Source: Membranipora membranacea (taxonomy: Eukaryota; Bryozoa; Gymnolaemata; Cheilostomatida; Membraniporidae). From it: 64,000 nt of DNA. Made by a program: the position numbers and the translations under genes. Positions within the stretch are counted from its first letter, which is position 1. Each line of letters begins with the position of its first letter. The notes under the pieces were generated by a model. The model had not been told where the DNA came from. It saw only the letters and a list, made by a program, of their open reading frames with translations, and made no database searches. The stretch spans positions 3,799,501 through 3,863,500 of the forward strand of contig OU612074.1 of NCBI GenBank assembly GCA_914767715.1, read 5' to 3'. Below, piece by piece: positions 36,188 to 48,900 of the stretch.

Positions 36188-37316
36188 TGTTGAGTTGGCT
36201 TTTGGCTCTATTGTGGTAACTATCGTGCTACAGTGGTTTTGTGGCTTTGTGGTTGATTTCCTTCAAGAGGTAAGATCTGCTGGAAAGGAAAAGAATAGAA
36301 AATCAGCATACATTATCTTGCTTGTAGGCCTAACTGCTAAGGTTCCAGTCGTAACCCTTCACTCTCAGGAGTGCTCAAAACTTTACTCTGAATTTCCAAG
36401 CTTCCCAATCCAGATTGATCCTTAACCTCAGCCTGTGTTTACAGGCCAAGAGCTATTTTAAATGATATTGCTAACAGTAATAAGACAAGAGCGAGCTCAG
36501 AATGGAGAGAATGTGATTATTGATGCCTATTCCCTGCTGAATATCAGAATACTAACTCTGCAATTCGAAAGAAGGTGTGTGTATGAGTATGAGTCGACCT
36601 TTGATTTAATCTCGACAAACTGCACCACACGAGCAGTGGCAAAGCTGGCCTCTTCTTATCTACCCCACAGCCAGCCCTTAAAAGCGTTTGGGATGGCTTC
36701 GGTTTACATCCTTAACGGGTGGCGTTTTATCAGGGTGTCGTCACCGATAAAGTCGATCAACATGTTGCAACACACCACAGTCCTATTCACATTGCCTATC
36801 ACAATCTCACTGATCATATTCATTACTGCAGTGGTGGATTATCAGTCTCTTATAGGGGTAACTCTTTATGGAATAATTACTATAGGACGGTGAGGGGTTA
36901 GATGCAGAGACGTATGTGATCAAAATCTCAATTCTCTGAGGTGAGTTTCGAGGTTAGACTTAGCTGGTGTTTGCGTCTTCCTTTTCTGACATCGCCCCAG
37001 TGTATTTTTGTGTCAAACACGCCTGCAGTGAATAGTTGTTGTGGTAATCATAACCAAAAACTGAAGAAAAAGTTTTGTAACTAGGTAACTGTTGCACGAT
37101 TGAATGAATTAATTTGAATAACTACACTTAGGTGTAGGTGCCAATATGGTAGAATGCAGTAACTGATAAGGGCTTTGATTGCCACACTTTCTGTCTCCAT
37201 ACAAATTGATTTGATGTAGGATAGCTTAAAACATGATATGCTGATACAATTTTGTTATAATCCTTCTAGTTAGACTTGAGCACTCATAAAATGGGTCAGC
37301 TGTTATAGATATAACC
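36188..37316. other. Upstream of LRR gene, no supported gene
   Basis: Several plus-strand frames (for example 143 codons at 36462-36893) look protein-like in places, but one overlaps a copy of the 33 bp hairpin core (36666-36697). None has a domain or consistent splice pattern. Promoter sequence of the LRR gene is expected here; no motif can be named. Confidence 0.4.
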
Positions 37317-37345
37317 ACAGAGTAAGGATATATCCTTACTCTGTG
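37317..37345. mobile_element. 29 bp palindromic insertion (ACAGAGTA family), copy 1
   Basis: A perfect palindromic core, ACAGAGTAAGGATATATC and onward to CTCTGTG, made only of two joined terminal repeats. The flanking octamers ATATAACC and ATATAATT agree at 6 of 8 bases. Confidence 0.7.
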
Positions 37346-38141
37346 ATATAATTGTGGAATAGCTGATGTCTGTTGGCGTAAAACATTTCTCAGATACCCA
37401 CAAGTGACCCTGTGACTTAATGACAGCAGAGTTTATACAAGCTGCCACAAGTTTTGTGATTAATGGTGGTATTGGCTTAGCGATTCCCATGCCAAAAAAA
37501 CATAGTTCAATGAATTCTTACAACATTCACACTTGTAGGACCTCAAAAAGAGCTACCAGCCCTGCACATGTCATGCTAGGAGCTGAGTCTAAGTTTCCAA
37601 TCTGAATTCAATGTTCTGTTATTGATAAACACTTAGATGCCGATACAAATTATATTATTACCAAGTCTACGTACTTTAACTGGTATATACTGTATAACTG
37701 ATGTGAGATTAGATTTAATATGGATGATAAGATACACTCGAAAGTGGATAAATGCATGACTTAAAATGGCTAGTCTGCTTGTCATATCACTGAAATTTGT
37801 TACTTATAAGAACCGCAAATTGTTCTTTCCAGTCTTGTGCCATCTAGAGATGGTGAATATTTGCTACGGAAACACAATATCCAAACTGTTACCAGCCTCT
37901 AGAATCAAATTTATTCAAGTATAGCCCATGGGGCTTCTGATCTCAGGGTGATCTGCTAATGACCTGGTATGAGCAATTGACAATCCATTACACGGTTAAT
38001 GAATATTAGAATTTACATATTCAAAACCATTTAGAGGTAATAATCTAATGCTGTGAAATACCAAACTATAATTAATGTCATGAGTTGAAGTGGCATACAA
38101 GTTCAGACATCCACAGTAAAGCTCAAAACACCAGGTTACAC

Positions 38142-38257
38142 TAGACCAAGTTTGGTCCATTTACCTGCATTCCAAGTTGCTCCCAATCCACTGGTCACGC
38201 CGGTGACCAATGGAAGGGAGCAACAGGAATGCAGGCAATTGGTTTAAACTTGTTCTA
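38142..38257. mobile_element. Palindromic MITE (TAGACCAAG / TAGAACAAG ends), copy 2
   Basis: 116 bp. The same arms as the element at 35099 (TAGACCAAGTTTGGTCC, CCTGCATTCC, GGAATGCAGGCAATTGG, ACTTGTTCTA) with a shorter centre. No clear target duplication. Confidence 0.75.
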
Positions 38258-38441
38258 CTAACGGCCCACTAACCCTCCACGAGCTGAAACTTCTCACATG
38301 CTGACTGGGTAAACATGATAAGAGCATGGAGATAATTCACAAGCAATTCATCTATCAAACCCAAGACAACATGACTGATAACTTTTGTGACAACGAAAAT
38401 AATGTTCATTCCTCCCTTGAATTGACGCTCTACACAATATC

Positions 38442-38470
38442 ACAGAGTAAGGATATATCCTTACTCTGTG
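38442..38470. mobile_element. 29 bp palindromic insertion (ACAGAGTA family), copy 2
   Basis: The same 29 bp palindrome as at 37317, flanked by perfect 8 bp repeats ACAATATC (38434-38441 and 38471-38478). It is therefore an independent insertion rather than a shared duplicate. Confidence 0.75.
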
Positions 38471-38478
38471 ACAATATC

Positions 38479-38592
38479 TAGAACAAGTATGTTCCCTCTG
38501 TGGTGACGGAGTGTTATTGTGAAAGTGGGGAATCGAGGCTCTACGCCTGTGACATAACACTCCACCACCACAGAGGGAGCACGGTTGTTCTA
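38479..38592. mobile_element. 114 bp hairpin MITE abutting the 29 bp insertion
   Basis: Arms TAGAACAAGTATGTTCCC...CTCTGTGGTG and the complementary CACCACAGAGGGAGCACGG...TTGTTCTA. It starts at the base after the target repeat of the 29 bp element. Confidence 0.7.
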
Positions 38593-40104
38593 CACAACAT
38601 CACCAATCTTTAAAAGCCACATTTTAAGTGACGGCTGATTAGTACATGCAGGTCAACACTAAACCAGATTTTTGCAATTGTTTTCTCCCCTCCCCCCCCC
38701 CCCACTTTCCTCTTGTTGTCATTTTTTCCCTATGAAACTGGTCAGCGAGAGGCAAATTGTGATGAGAGCCATAATAGCCTCAGAATGATATTGGGCCCTA
38801 AGCGGGAGCAAGATTGGGAGCAAGCACATTAGAGAATAAAGCCCCATGGACCTTACCTCCTGTAAGGCTTATGGCCTTGTGTAAGTGGCAAGACTTGTAT
38901 CAGAGCAGTCAGCGACCACTTCATGATGGTGACCAGACACAAGCTGACTCAGAACAAGCTTTTATTCTCACTCTGCATAGAGGTTGGCTAATCGAACAAT
39001 ATACGCTAACCAGAGTGCGCTTTTATCAGGTCTTAAATCTTCGCTAACATGTGAGAGGATATCCTGCCTTATAATCAGTTTGGTGCATCAAGGATGAATC
39101 CAATCACCTCCACACTTTGTATCGATGCTTACTCGCAACATTGAAATGAAAGAAAATAATTAATCAATTTTTTTTAAGAAAAACAAACCACAACTTTGCT
39201 AGCCTTAGCCCCTCTAACCCTAGTCCCCCGCCTGACGCCCTTTCCCCCCCCCCCCCCCGGTTTGATACATTGTTAAATATAACCGTCGTCTAGGCCCTGT
39301 AACCCTATTGTCAGCTAATTGACACTTGGTGTAGAGTAAATTCTGGTCAGGTTTAGGTAGGGCTCGGGCATAGGCATCCTGGTGTATGAACACCTGCATC
39401 AATATTTGTGTGACTGCAGATGCCTATAGTTTAGGGCTAAGGAATGCCTGGTGAGATTTTGTTTGCATACATGCAAGTCTTGTTCACTGCGTTCACGGAC
39501 AAGGCATGTTTCTTGTATGGGTTAATGGCATGTTGGAAAGGATGAGCTTCAAATAACATGATGTTACACAAATTATTCGATGTGTTTTAGGTTTTCTTCA
39601 GATCTCTAAGAACCTACTCCCGCTACTACTACTCTACAGCAGCTACTAGTATGCTGGTTCAGTGATATGACAGTGCTGCTCAGCTTATTGCTACAGAATT
39701 GTTGATTCCTGGTGAAATACGAATCCAAAGACAAGTTGATGTAGGGCCTACTTACATTATTAGTGCCGTCCTTTTTACTACTTAGTTACTGTCTGTGCGA
39801 TGTCATGCAATCCACTTATCCAATACAGCGTGTCTATGAAGCCTGTCCTAGTTGTCAAATGGGATGTCACTAATATGAAATCAAGTAGTCTTCTATTCAC
39901 TGAATGTTATTGTAATCAGTATACATCTCTGTAGTCTTATGTGGGTCGAGATGATAAGCGCACAGGAATGTGAATTGTGATGTGTTTATTCGCTTCATTC
40001 ACGCATGATGAAGTTTTAGTCTTCAAGGCTAATATTGGCTATACTATTCACACTGGCTATTTATCTGTGGTCTGCACAGTGTAGTTAGATGCAGTCAAAT
40101 ACTA

Positions 40105-40255
40105 AAACTAAAAAATTAGTCGGGTATCCCCGGGGTCAAAATCCATGTTGAAAGTGTAAAAGCTGAGTTTCATACATTATTTAGTATAAGTGTTATAATT
40201 TTGTATTCCACCCTCAGAACAGGAATCACAAGGGGGGTTTCATGGAATTTCACTC
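40105..40255. repeat. Dispersed repeat, copy 1 (inverted partner at 42170-42320)
   Basis: The word TCAAAATCCATGTTGAAAGT and the following ~100 bp, up to AGGGGGGTTT, match the reverse complement of 42180-42305 with few changes. It runs through a minus-strand frame at 42 kb, so that frame is not good evidence for a gene. Confidence 0.75.
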
Positions 40256-40470
40256 ATGTTAATCAGGGGGGCAACTTTTTCCATAATCAACCTTTCAGTA
40301 CATATCTTTAACTTGTGATAAAATTTCTCAATATTTAGAGCTATACTCTGGATATAATTTTCTGATACCATAAGCTTCTCATAGAAATTAAAAATAACTT
40401 ACCCAGAATGTTGATGTGCTGCTAATAGCGCAACGTCATGACATTACATTAACTTTTTGTGTTTGTTATC

Positions 40471-41172
40471 ACAGAGTATGGATAAACAGAGGGGACACTT
40501 CAATGATCGTTATAGTGCCTGCCTGTTTTGATCCACTGGGGGAAAATCATCAATCTGGCCACCTGCAAATTTCAAGAATTATATAAGTTACAATGTGAGG
40601 TTTTAGGCAGACATACCTACCTTTGATAGGTCATAATTCATTCTGTATTTATCCCAAAGACTGATTTCCAACTTTTTTGAAATGTCCAACCTTCAAGCTA
40701 TTCACCATATTGTTGTCATTTTTTGCTAGATACATAGGCTATGAGTTATATGGGTTTTTAAAATGAGTTTTTCCATATAGATTTACATGTGACAATTGAT
40801 GGATGGCTGGTCATCCAAATTAGGAAATGTCCGTGTACTGACCCGAGCCGCTTGTTAATCTATATGATATAACACATTTTAAAAACCCATATAAATCATA
40901 GCCTATGTATCCTAGCAAAAAATGACAACAATATGGTGTATAGCTTGAAGGTTGGACATTTCAAAAAAGTTGGAAGTCAGTCTTTGGGATGAATACAGAA
41001 AGACTGATGGCCCAACAAAGGTAGGCATGTATGTATGAGAAAATCCCTTATTAGCTTATATATTTATTGCAAATTGGCAGGTGGCCAGATGATGATTTTC
41101 TCTCAGTAGCTCAAAAACCGCAGGCACTATAACGATCATTGAAGTGTCCCCTCTGTTTATCCTTACTCTGTG
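40471..41172. mobile_element. 702 bp foldback element (ACAGAGTA family) with 8 bp target duplication
   Basis: The ends are ACAGAGTATGGATAAACAG and CTGTTTATCCTTACTCTGTG. The two halves are reverse complements over roughly 300 bp each, with a central unpaired part. Perfect flanking repeats TTGTTATC (40463-40470 and 41173-41180) mark the insertion. There is no coding capacity. The 8 bp duplication suggests mobilisation by a hAT-type transposase from elsewhere (inference). Confidence 0.82.
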
Positions 41173-41567
41173 TTGTTATCTTAAAAGTTTTTTTGCAATT
41201 ATCTATGGACTTTTCAGATAAAATGAAGCAGCAGAAATTTGTATGGATGTCGAGAGAATGATCATTGAAAAAATTATCCAGATATCTTTGATCAGTTGGA
41301 AATTATAATTAATTCAATCTGAGTATGCCCCTTTATGAATGGAGTGAATTGACGTACGTAACGCTATACAATGCTGATGGTATTGTGTGTAATTGTTGCA
41401 AATTCTAAGTGTTTAGCTGTTTTTAAAAAACGCTCTACATTGACAGAAATCCAAGCTTGAGACATTCTGAACGTTATCATATAATTCTAACTCATTATTC
41501 AGACACAATTAACCTGTATTTTACTATATATTATCGTTATTTATATTTTGTCCTCTCTTCGTAACAG

Positions 41568-41702
41568 ATGATTCTCAACGGTGCATTTACGATGTGTTAT
41601 GTCTCAAAAGCCAATTCATACAAAATTGTGCGATCAAGCTATACTTTCATCACTGAAATCAAGACAAAATTGGGGATGCACAGGAAAGACTCCATTCTAT
41701 CG
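41568..41702 (+). CDS. Candidate exon, unknown protein
   Basis: 135 nt, open in one frame (45 codons), between an acceptor (cgtaacag) and a donor (TCG|GTGAGC). It begins MILNGAFTMCYVSK. No partner exons or domain are recognised, so this is only a possibility. Confidence 0.22.
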
Positions 41703-42169
41703 GTGAGCAAAAGCAGATGAATGAGCTGCCACAGATACTTTGATATAATTTTGCTTGCCTTTGGTCAATTCTAATTATAACTTTACGTAGGAAAGTAAAT
41801 CGGTTAGATATAAACGTCAGAGGAATACACTCAAGCTAAACCATGAGTTAATAAAGTTGCTAGCTCTGTTTAGTTACCAGGTTACAAACTCCAGCCTATC
41901 AAGCTTGGACTTGAAGGAACCTATAAGTCGTACTCCGTTAATCAGTCCAGGTCAATCCGGTAAATAAATTTGAAAAGCCTAATAAGGACTATGGGATACA
42001 CACTTGGCGGAGGTAGTGAGCAAATATCCTTGAGACTGACGCCTTGCTGAGGTGCGCTGAACTTGAGAGATGTTCTTACTAAGTACTTTAGCATTGTCAT
42101 TGTGGTAATGGCTAAACACTTTGAGTCTGCGGCCACATCTGCGTCAGAGAGCTTGGGGAAGTTTTGGAG

Positions 42170-42320
42170 TTCTAAAGACCATAAAACCCCCCTTGCGATT
42201 CCAGTTCTTAGGGTGAAATACAAAAATATAACACTTATACTAAGTAATGTAAGAAACTCAGCTTTTACACTTTCAACATGGATTTTGACGCCGGGATCCC
42301 AGATTAGATATGCTAGCATT
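42170..42320. repeat. Dispersed repeat, copy 2
   Basis: Inverted partner of 40105-40255. The overlapping plus- and minus-strand frames at 41942-42401 are explained by this repeat. Confidence 0.75.
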
Positions 42321-42401
42321 TACTATTTGGAAAAGGAGAACAGATTTTGCGACCAAAAACCATTAGATCTGCTGCAACCCATGCGAGTTAGTTGTGGCTA
42401 G

Positions 42402-45400
42402 AAATGAAGCTTCATTTGGATAATTTGCCTGATAGATTCAGAAGGTTACTTCTGGAAGAAGCCCAAAAACTGATTGCAATGTTGATGGTGTGAATCTATC
42501 GTAATGTTGTACACAAAACGGTTATTCGCCAAAACACTGCAAATAAAAAAAGAAATCAAAAGTTCATGAATGGTTTCATACCTGGTAGAAGTTACCATGG
42601 ATCTGCTGTCATTAAATGCCAAGAAAATTGCCGATAAACCCAAATATAGGTCGTCGTAACCTCTCATAGAAGCGTGAATTCACTTTTCAATTTCCCTGCC
42701 GCAAAATAAACTGGCTGTAGATATTTGTATAGATTTGATTTCTTCTTTCGGCATTATATTGACTCTATACCAAAAGCGTATTAAAGTTTCCCCTCCCCTG
42801 CTTGTATTGTAACGGGATAATTTTAAAATTTCAGGTAACCATACATCGTTTGATACACCATCTGAAAGCTCTCGATGTCAGGATAGGCTAAACCATCAAT
42901 GTTCGATGACTTCATGTCATTGTTCAACATAAAATTCCGCCTTTTGGACAGATGATGGTAGAAACAAAATTCATTCCGTTACTGCTTTCAATTACCTTCA
43001 TTATGTCAAATTCCTTTGAACAGACATATATATACAAAGCAGAGGCTTTGATCTTTAGGGGACGCCGTCCAATATTAGCATATTTATACAAAAAAAAACT
43101 CTGAGAAAACATTTGGTACCATAAATGTGTTTGGGGAGCAACTTCAACATTGACAAGAATCAAGGGTGGTTGGTGTATGTCCCTCCCCACCCAGCCAGGG
43201 TAGGGATTACCTCTATCGCTATCTTGCTGTACCTACAAACCAGGAGTAAGCTGCCCTATCATAAGTTGATGAATGAATGACATACAAACCTGAATCCTCT
43301 GAAATCAACACTGTCTGGGCTTAGGTTATCAATTTGTCAGGGTTTTTATAGAATTTTACAGATGTGTCATGCGCCCTCGGGGGAACCACTTGAGCAGTGG
43401 GAATTTTGATTGCCAACTATTCTCCCTCTAAGGGTCTATGATGATGACAGTGACAGGTCACAATCTGGGAAGCCCTTAAGCACGGGTCACAGAGATGTAT
43501 CCTTTCTTCCCCACCCAGCAGACCTCACACCTCATTACCACCAGCATGATAGGATATCATGTGCCCTGGAGTAGTCAAGGGCCTAATAGTGATGTGTAGT
43601 GTCATGTTTCCTAGTATGTATTTGGACCGATTGTAGGTATTGCACCTTGATATGATTATTCTTCATCCTGGCATACAGACATCACTCACAGGGATTCGAT
43701 TGGGATGGAGTGGAATCAGGGAGTCGATAAATACTTGGTCGAATGGCAGGCGGAAACCAAGAATTTCCTCAGGTTTGTTAGCTGTATCTGTAACGGAAGT
43801 TTTACATAATATGATGCCAAGTTCTCAATTTGATGCACTCTCTCTATTAGTCTGCCCCCCCCCCCCCAGACTTTTGCCCCTCGCCCAACGGCCCCATAAT
43901 ATTAAAATCAAATTTTCGTTAATATTTGGAAAATTTTTGGCAAAATTATTATTTAATGCCCATGCCATTCCAATGCTGCAATTCACAGCATTGGTTACCT
44001 ATATCTTCAGTAATTAAGTTAACTACCCTCAAGTACAATCAGTCGTAAAAAAGTTTGAGCCAGCACATATCGCTCTGTTTTACAATGTGAAAAGAAAATG
44101 AGCAAGAAATTATTTACAAAAAATGACTAGGTAATTAGACTAGTTAGTACACAGAACGCAATAATGTCTAAAAAAAGTATTTGTAAGGTAGGGCATTCCT
44201 AGTACAAGCTGTAATGAAGCGATCACTGCTTGATAAGATACACCCGTAGTCATTGAGGGCATGAAAAGTGTTTGAGCGAATCCCATTGGCGTATCGTTGG
44301 CATTGGTGTTCCAGTTGTATAGTGACATTTTCTAGCCCTGCTGTCCAGCCTGTTTTCACTGTTCTCGAGATGAATATATACAGAGTGGTGTGATGCACAC
44401 TTTATAAAACAGAGTAAGGATATTATGTTATTGACTCCTGTTTTTCAAAGTTTGCAGATTGCATGTAATGCAGGTCAATATTTTTCAAATGACTTTGTTC
44501 ACATGCCGAGTGAAGGTGACAATATTGAATTTGTAAATATTGAAAAACCTGTTTATTCAATAACTTCAACCAAGGAGTAACATCCAGCCCTGGGGATCTT
44601 GGGAACTCGCCCCTGCGCACCTGCGCCCCTGCGAAAAAATTTAATGAAATGAATTTATCTCCAAAGTTAATATGAAAACAAGAATCCATTTTCGGCTTTT
44701 AAGATATTTTCCCCCTGTAAACTTGCCAAAAATGTTTCCCCTAACAGGCAAAAACAGAATTAACACCGGCATACTTATTATCTGCAATCTTAAACCTGAC
44801 GTGGCAATTATCTAGATTAGTTCTACTATGACTGCCATCATTCAGCAAACAAATAACAATGTTTGAAATAGCAGTTAGCATCAGCCTTGCCAAAAGTAAT
44901 TTTTCACTGATTAGGAAAATATTTTTGGTTAGCAAGTTGTTCTAAAGCCTGTCTGTATGTTGCTACTCAGATGAGCGATGAAAATCTTTACTTGCAATAG
45001 AGCCATTAATATAATGCAGAAACAGTAAACTTAAAACTCATCATTAATTTGTGCCAAACGCTAAGTTTAACGATTCCCTATCGTTAGGCTTTCAGTTTAG
45101 TGGATAATGTGACTTGGGATTTTTACTGATGGAACTTGGACTTTTGTCGTACAATTTATACCATTTATTGTCGAGTTTTACCGAGATTCACACCGTGAAA
45201 TCTATAAAAGATTTACACAAACAATGACTATATGACTATGTTATATAAACGCATAACACAGTTCTCAAAAAGTCAACTTTATACTCTTACTTACAGCTTT
45301 TAAAATAAAGTGTTATTTCCAAAATTTACAATGATAAGGTGTCAGATTAAGCCTTTACACAATTCCAGGTATATAATATAATTAATCCTTGAATGAGGAA

Positions 45401-45489
45401 TGCATGTTGTAATAAAATGATAAGGTTAATATTCATACCTTTTGCCTTTTTCCTGTAAACTGCTTTTGTATATAATATCTTGATCTAAC
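42402..45489. other. Stretch without supported gene
   Basis: AT-rich sequence. It contains a single ACAGAGTAAGGATA end near 44408 without its partner, and the G-rich repeat at 43851. Several frames of 60-125 codons occur, but none shows a domain, signal or splice pattern. Confidence 0.4.
43851..43905 (-). repeat. G-rich dispersed repeat, copy 2
   Basis: The plus strand reads a run of 14 C followed by AGACTTTTGCCCCTCGCCCA and ACGGCCCC. Its reverse complement matches the copies at 29716 and 46520. Confidence 0.65.
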
Positions 45490-45867
45490 TTATCTGAGTT
45501 CATAATAAAGTGAACTGCCTTCTTTCACATGTAAAATTACACTGAACCAGGATAAGTTTTGCCAGATATACAGGGACCACACCAACACAAAGACCAGGGC
45601 GGGCCCAAATCCCCCCGGACCAATCACGGACAGCCAACGCCCCATAAAGATGTTGGGAGGTGGCCAGAAGCCGCAACAAATACAGTCCTCTACGCAATAC
45701 TGCACCCTGGACCCCCTGTTTGAAGAGTAAATTACTCTATTGTCCCCTGAAATTGGACTGAACCTAATCCTGCAGATGAGAGCAGTGACAACTTGTTTGG
45801 AGTTGAAACGAGTCTCCAGCTTAAGCTGGTGAAACAAAAGAACTTTTAATTTGAATATATAATACAT
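45490..45867 (-). other. Unrecognised open frame, GC-richer patch
   Basis: A 125-codon minus-strand frame with a hydrophobic segment around GPALVFVLVWSLYIW that could span a membrane. The centre (45580-45720) is clearly more GC-rich than its surroundings and is also open on the plus strand. No family is recognised and there is no splice evidence. It could be a real exon or a composition effect. Confidence 0.2.
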
Positions 45868-45999
45868 GGGTTTGTTACATGATGAATTTTAGTTTGTTTT
45901 TGTAAAGCTGATGAGTATCTTTACACTAAGTCTGCAATAATCGCTGGGTTTGACCTCTTTCTTATTTTCAAAAGTTTACTCTCTAGGGGAAAGAGCTAT

Positions 46000-46515
46000 G
46001 TGGCTCATAAGATATATACATTGTTGTTATATTGTTTGAGCACTATGTCCCAGAGTGGTTGCTGTATATTGAGTGTCAACAGCCTAATCGATACAGATAA
46101 GAGATGGGTGTTTCTTCTACGCCTCGCCCTGAATCAAACTGTTCAAAAAATAATTCTGAGAGTTAAAATGGGAACATGGAAGTCCATGGAAAAGAGGTGT
46201 GCAGACCATCTAACTAAACCCTTCACAACCTTATCATCAAATATCTGCCCTTGTCATCCAATTAGAACAGGGATTAGAAGCAAAACAAAGAAGTGCATTG
46301 GGAGTTGTGTCGACACGCTTGAAAAGAAGACAACCATGGCAAATGTTTTACCAAAGCTATGCTTTTATGTCCAATTTAAACGGGTAGTTTGTCCCTTACT
46401 CATTGAATCCAAGGAGTTCCCTTTTTGCAGTGCATGTTGCAGGATGACTTGTTAGTAGAAGAATTTCTCTCAAGAGGTAACCTGACAATAAATGCTGTTG
46501 TATATATTGACATCA
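46000..46515 (+). repeat. Open frame overlapping a dispersed repeat
   Basis: A 151-codon frame (46000-46455) has no known domain. Its last part, from GGGAGTTGTGTCGACA through AAAAGAAGACAACC and on to the TAGTAGAAG region, resembles 47745-47935. It is therefore probably repeat-derived rather than a host gene. Confidence 0.4.
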
Positions 46516-46519
46516 AATC

Positions 46520-46585
46520 TAATTCGGGGGGAGGGGGTCGTCGGCCGGGGGGCAAAAGTCTGGGGTGCTCAGACTAGGTCAGAAT
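46520..46585 (+). repeat. G-rich dispersed repeat, copy 3
   Basis: GGGGGGAGGGGGTCGTCGG...GGGGCAAAAGTCTGGGGTGCTCAGACTA. Forward copy of the family seen at 29716 and 43851. Confidence 0.65.
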
Positions 46586-47517
46586 ATAAATATGACTCTT
46601 TATGCTTACACGATCAATGAAAAACTCTTGGAAACAACATTTTAAGCTGCAACCAACTCAAAGAATTAGCCTGTAGCGCCATAACCAGATAACTGGCATA
46701 ATACTTTTATTTCATACTTTATTGGTGAGATGTAAATGTTGGCTTGTTTGAGTTTAATAATTGATTTATTGTATAAATATATTATTCATACTAGAGTACT
46801 AAACTAACTTTGCCCACACCTCATTCTTATAACCATGTGGTGGTGTGAAGAAAATGTAAACAATATATACAATTGACAATATATGTTATGTATCATTACA
46901 TAAGTTATATCCATATATCAGCACAATTTGAGAATTTTAAAATCGCTAGTACCAACAAACTTAAGAACACTATATTGATGTGACAATCACAAAAGTATAA
47001 CTGGGAGGGGGAGGTGTCAATGACCTGCCGATCTTAAATCCTGAAATATTAGATCAATGGCAGGTATAACACCACTCTGATTTGAAAAACCACACCAAAT
47101 AACTTTTGTCTTCACAATCGCAATGATAATAACGATGGCATGATGATATCAAATGAAAAGATTCAAATTTGATATAGAATGATAATATTTTGCTATACCT
47201 GCAGCATATATTGGTTTCCGACAGCATGAGACAATGTCAGAAAAATGTCTTATACAAAATACCTAAATACCTAATACGTTATTGTTCAGTTTATCACATG
47301 ACATTGTGTACAATCCAAATGTTAGAATATAGTTGAATCATCATAATCCTTATAAATATAAGCTTTGACGTGGTTGAAGGATATTGGTAGTGACGCAAGC
47401 AGCAGCTCGGCATCTGCTGGAAGGAAATTATTTCTGGCTGGTCAGCTGGATTGTAGTCTGGCCTAATTGGCCATTCATAGAATATTCGGTAAAGTTTTTG
47501 CCATGCTGTGAAATATG

Positions 47518-47552
<35 letters not shown>

Positions 47553-48861
47553 ATTTTATTGCAGTATATATATTATAATACTTTTATAGTGTGCAGCTGT
47601 GCTGCAATTGGTGTAAAAGTTTCGATGCTATTTTTATTTATACATAACTGTTACTTAACTTCAACTGATTAGGATTAAAACATCTAAATACATTGAGCAC
47701 AAGTTGTAAAGCCCTTATAAACATATATCCAAGCAAGGAACAAACAAAGGGAGTTGTCCGGAAACGGTTAAAAAGAAGACAACTAGGAAAATTAATCAAC
47801 CAAGACTATTGTGCCAAAAGACTGACTGATAGGAGTTCTCTTTTGGCAGTGAATGTTGCGTTATGAAATTCTAGTAGAAGTAAACAACTCTACGTTGTAT
47901 TCATATCAGATCTGGTGAGGTTGATCATATTATGTTTACAGAATCCTACAGTTTTGAAACTGCCTAAGACAATTGAAGGCAGTTTTGTGAGCGAGGAGCC
48001 CAACATTGCAGCTGGTTTCATTGTATTATAATATGTTTGGCTGCAGTGCGTTGCACTGATTAATGGCCAGCATAATAACCATTATTCCGTTTAATCCACC
48101 CACCGATGGCCAGTACAGTGAAACTTTAGCTCGCCATCTGTCATCTAGTGCTTATTCTCGGAGGCTCGGCAACTCTACATGTATACAACACGTCAACTCG
48201 TCACACCAACAATCTCTCGGCAACTCAACTCGCATCATTTCAACACGATGCAGGATTTGATCTCGTAACTAAATCCTCTTGCCAGCCTCCACCAGGGTGT
48301 TACCAGTACCTATGCAGCAAACGCCGTATACTCCACGTCACTATCGGAGTTCAGATCAAGGAAACCCGTCCTCATATCTCCTTGATCACAACAACACTCC
48401 AGTTGTCATTGACTACATCATCACCAGTAGTCAGCTGCAGTAACCCCTCCATAGCACTAGTAATCAGTATTCTCTCGTTTAATGTACTACAACTCGACAA
48501 CTCGCTCTCATTCTAATCTGTTGCAGAATCTAGGAATCTAATAAAAACTGACAGCGCCAATAGATAGAACCTCGGATTATTATCAAATGAACTGCTGCTC
48601 GGAAGCTCTGATCTAATGTTTATATTCTCACACTTTACTCATGCCGTCTGTGATTTTTTAGGATAAGGTTATTTTTCTACTTTAACCACACATTCACAGT
48701 TAATAGTGCAGATTTATGGACTGTTGTGTGCATGGTTGCTGATGCTATTCTTGTCATACTTTGTCAATTTATTGGTTCATACTTCCGGTGTGTTGTGGGT
48801 TTCATTGTGCATCGCATTGTCGCTGTACTCTTGTTCATTGATCCTTGTGGTTTCTGTTACG
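46586..48861. other. Stretch without supported gene
   Basis: Holds a TA microsatellite (47518-47550), the second copy of the 46 kb repeat (47745-47935) and a serine/threonine-rich open area at 48063-48516 with no domain. The region just before 48862 should contain the 5' LTR of the BEL/Pao element, but I cannot match it to anything on the 3' side. Confidence 0.4.
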
Positions 48862-48900
48862 ATGGCCTGTGCGCAGTTTTCGCATGCGGGTTTGGCGTAG

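Larger units (their letters stand above)
37354..40124. other. Repeat-rich stretch without supported gene
   Basis: Contains the MITEs listed separately, poly-C runs near 38690 and 39246, and otherwise AT-rich sequence. No open frame here has a domain or clear splice context. Confidence 0.4.

Noticed and set aside
36462-36893. 143-codon plus-strand frame
   Set aside because: Overlaps a hairpin repeat core; a second frame in the same place is equally open; no splice support.
41942-42401. Overlapping frames on both strands
   Set aside because: The area is a dispersed repeat with an inverted partner at 40105-40255.
43640-44017. 125-codon plus-strand frame
   Set aside because: Runs through the poly-C/G-rich repeat; the peptide is low-complexity and has no domain.
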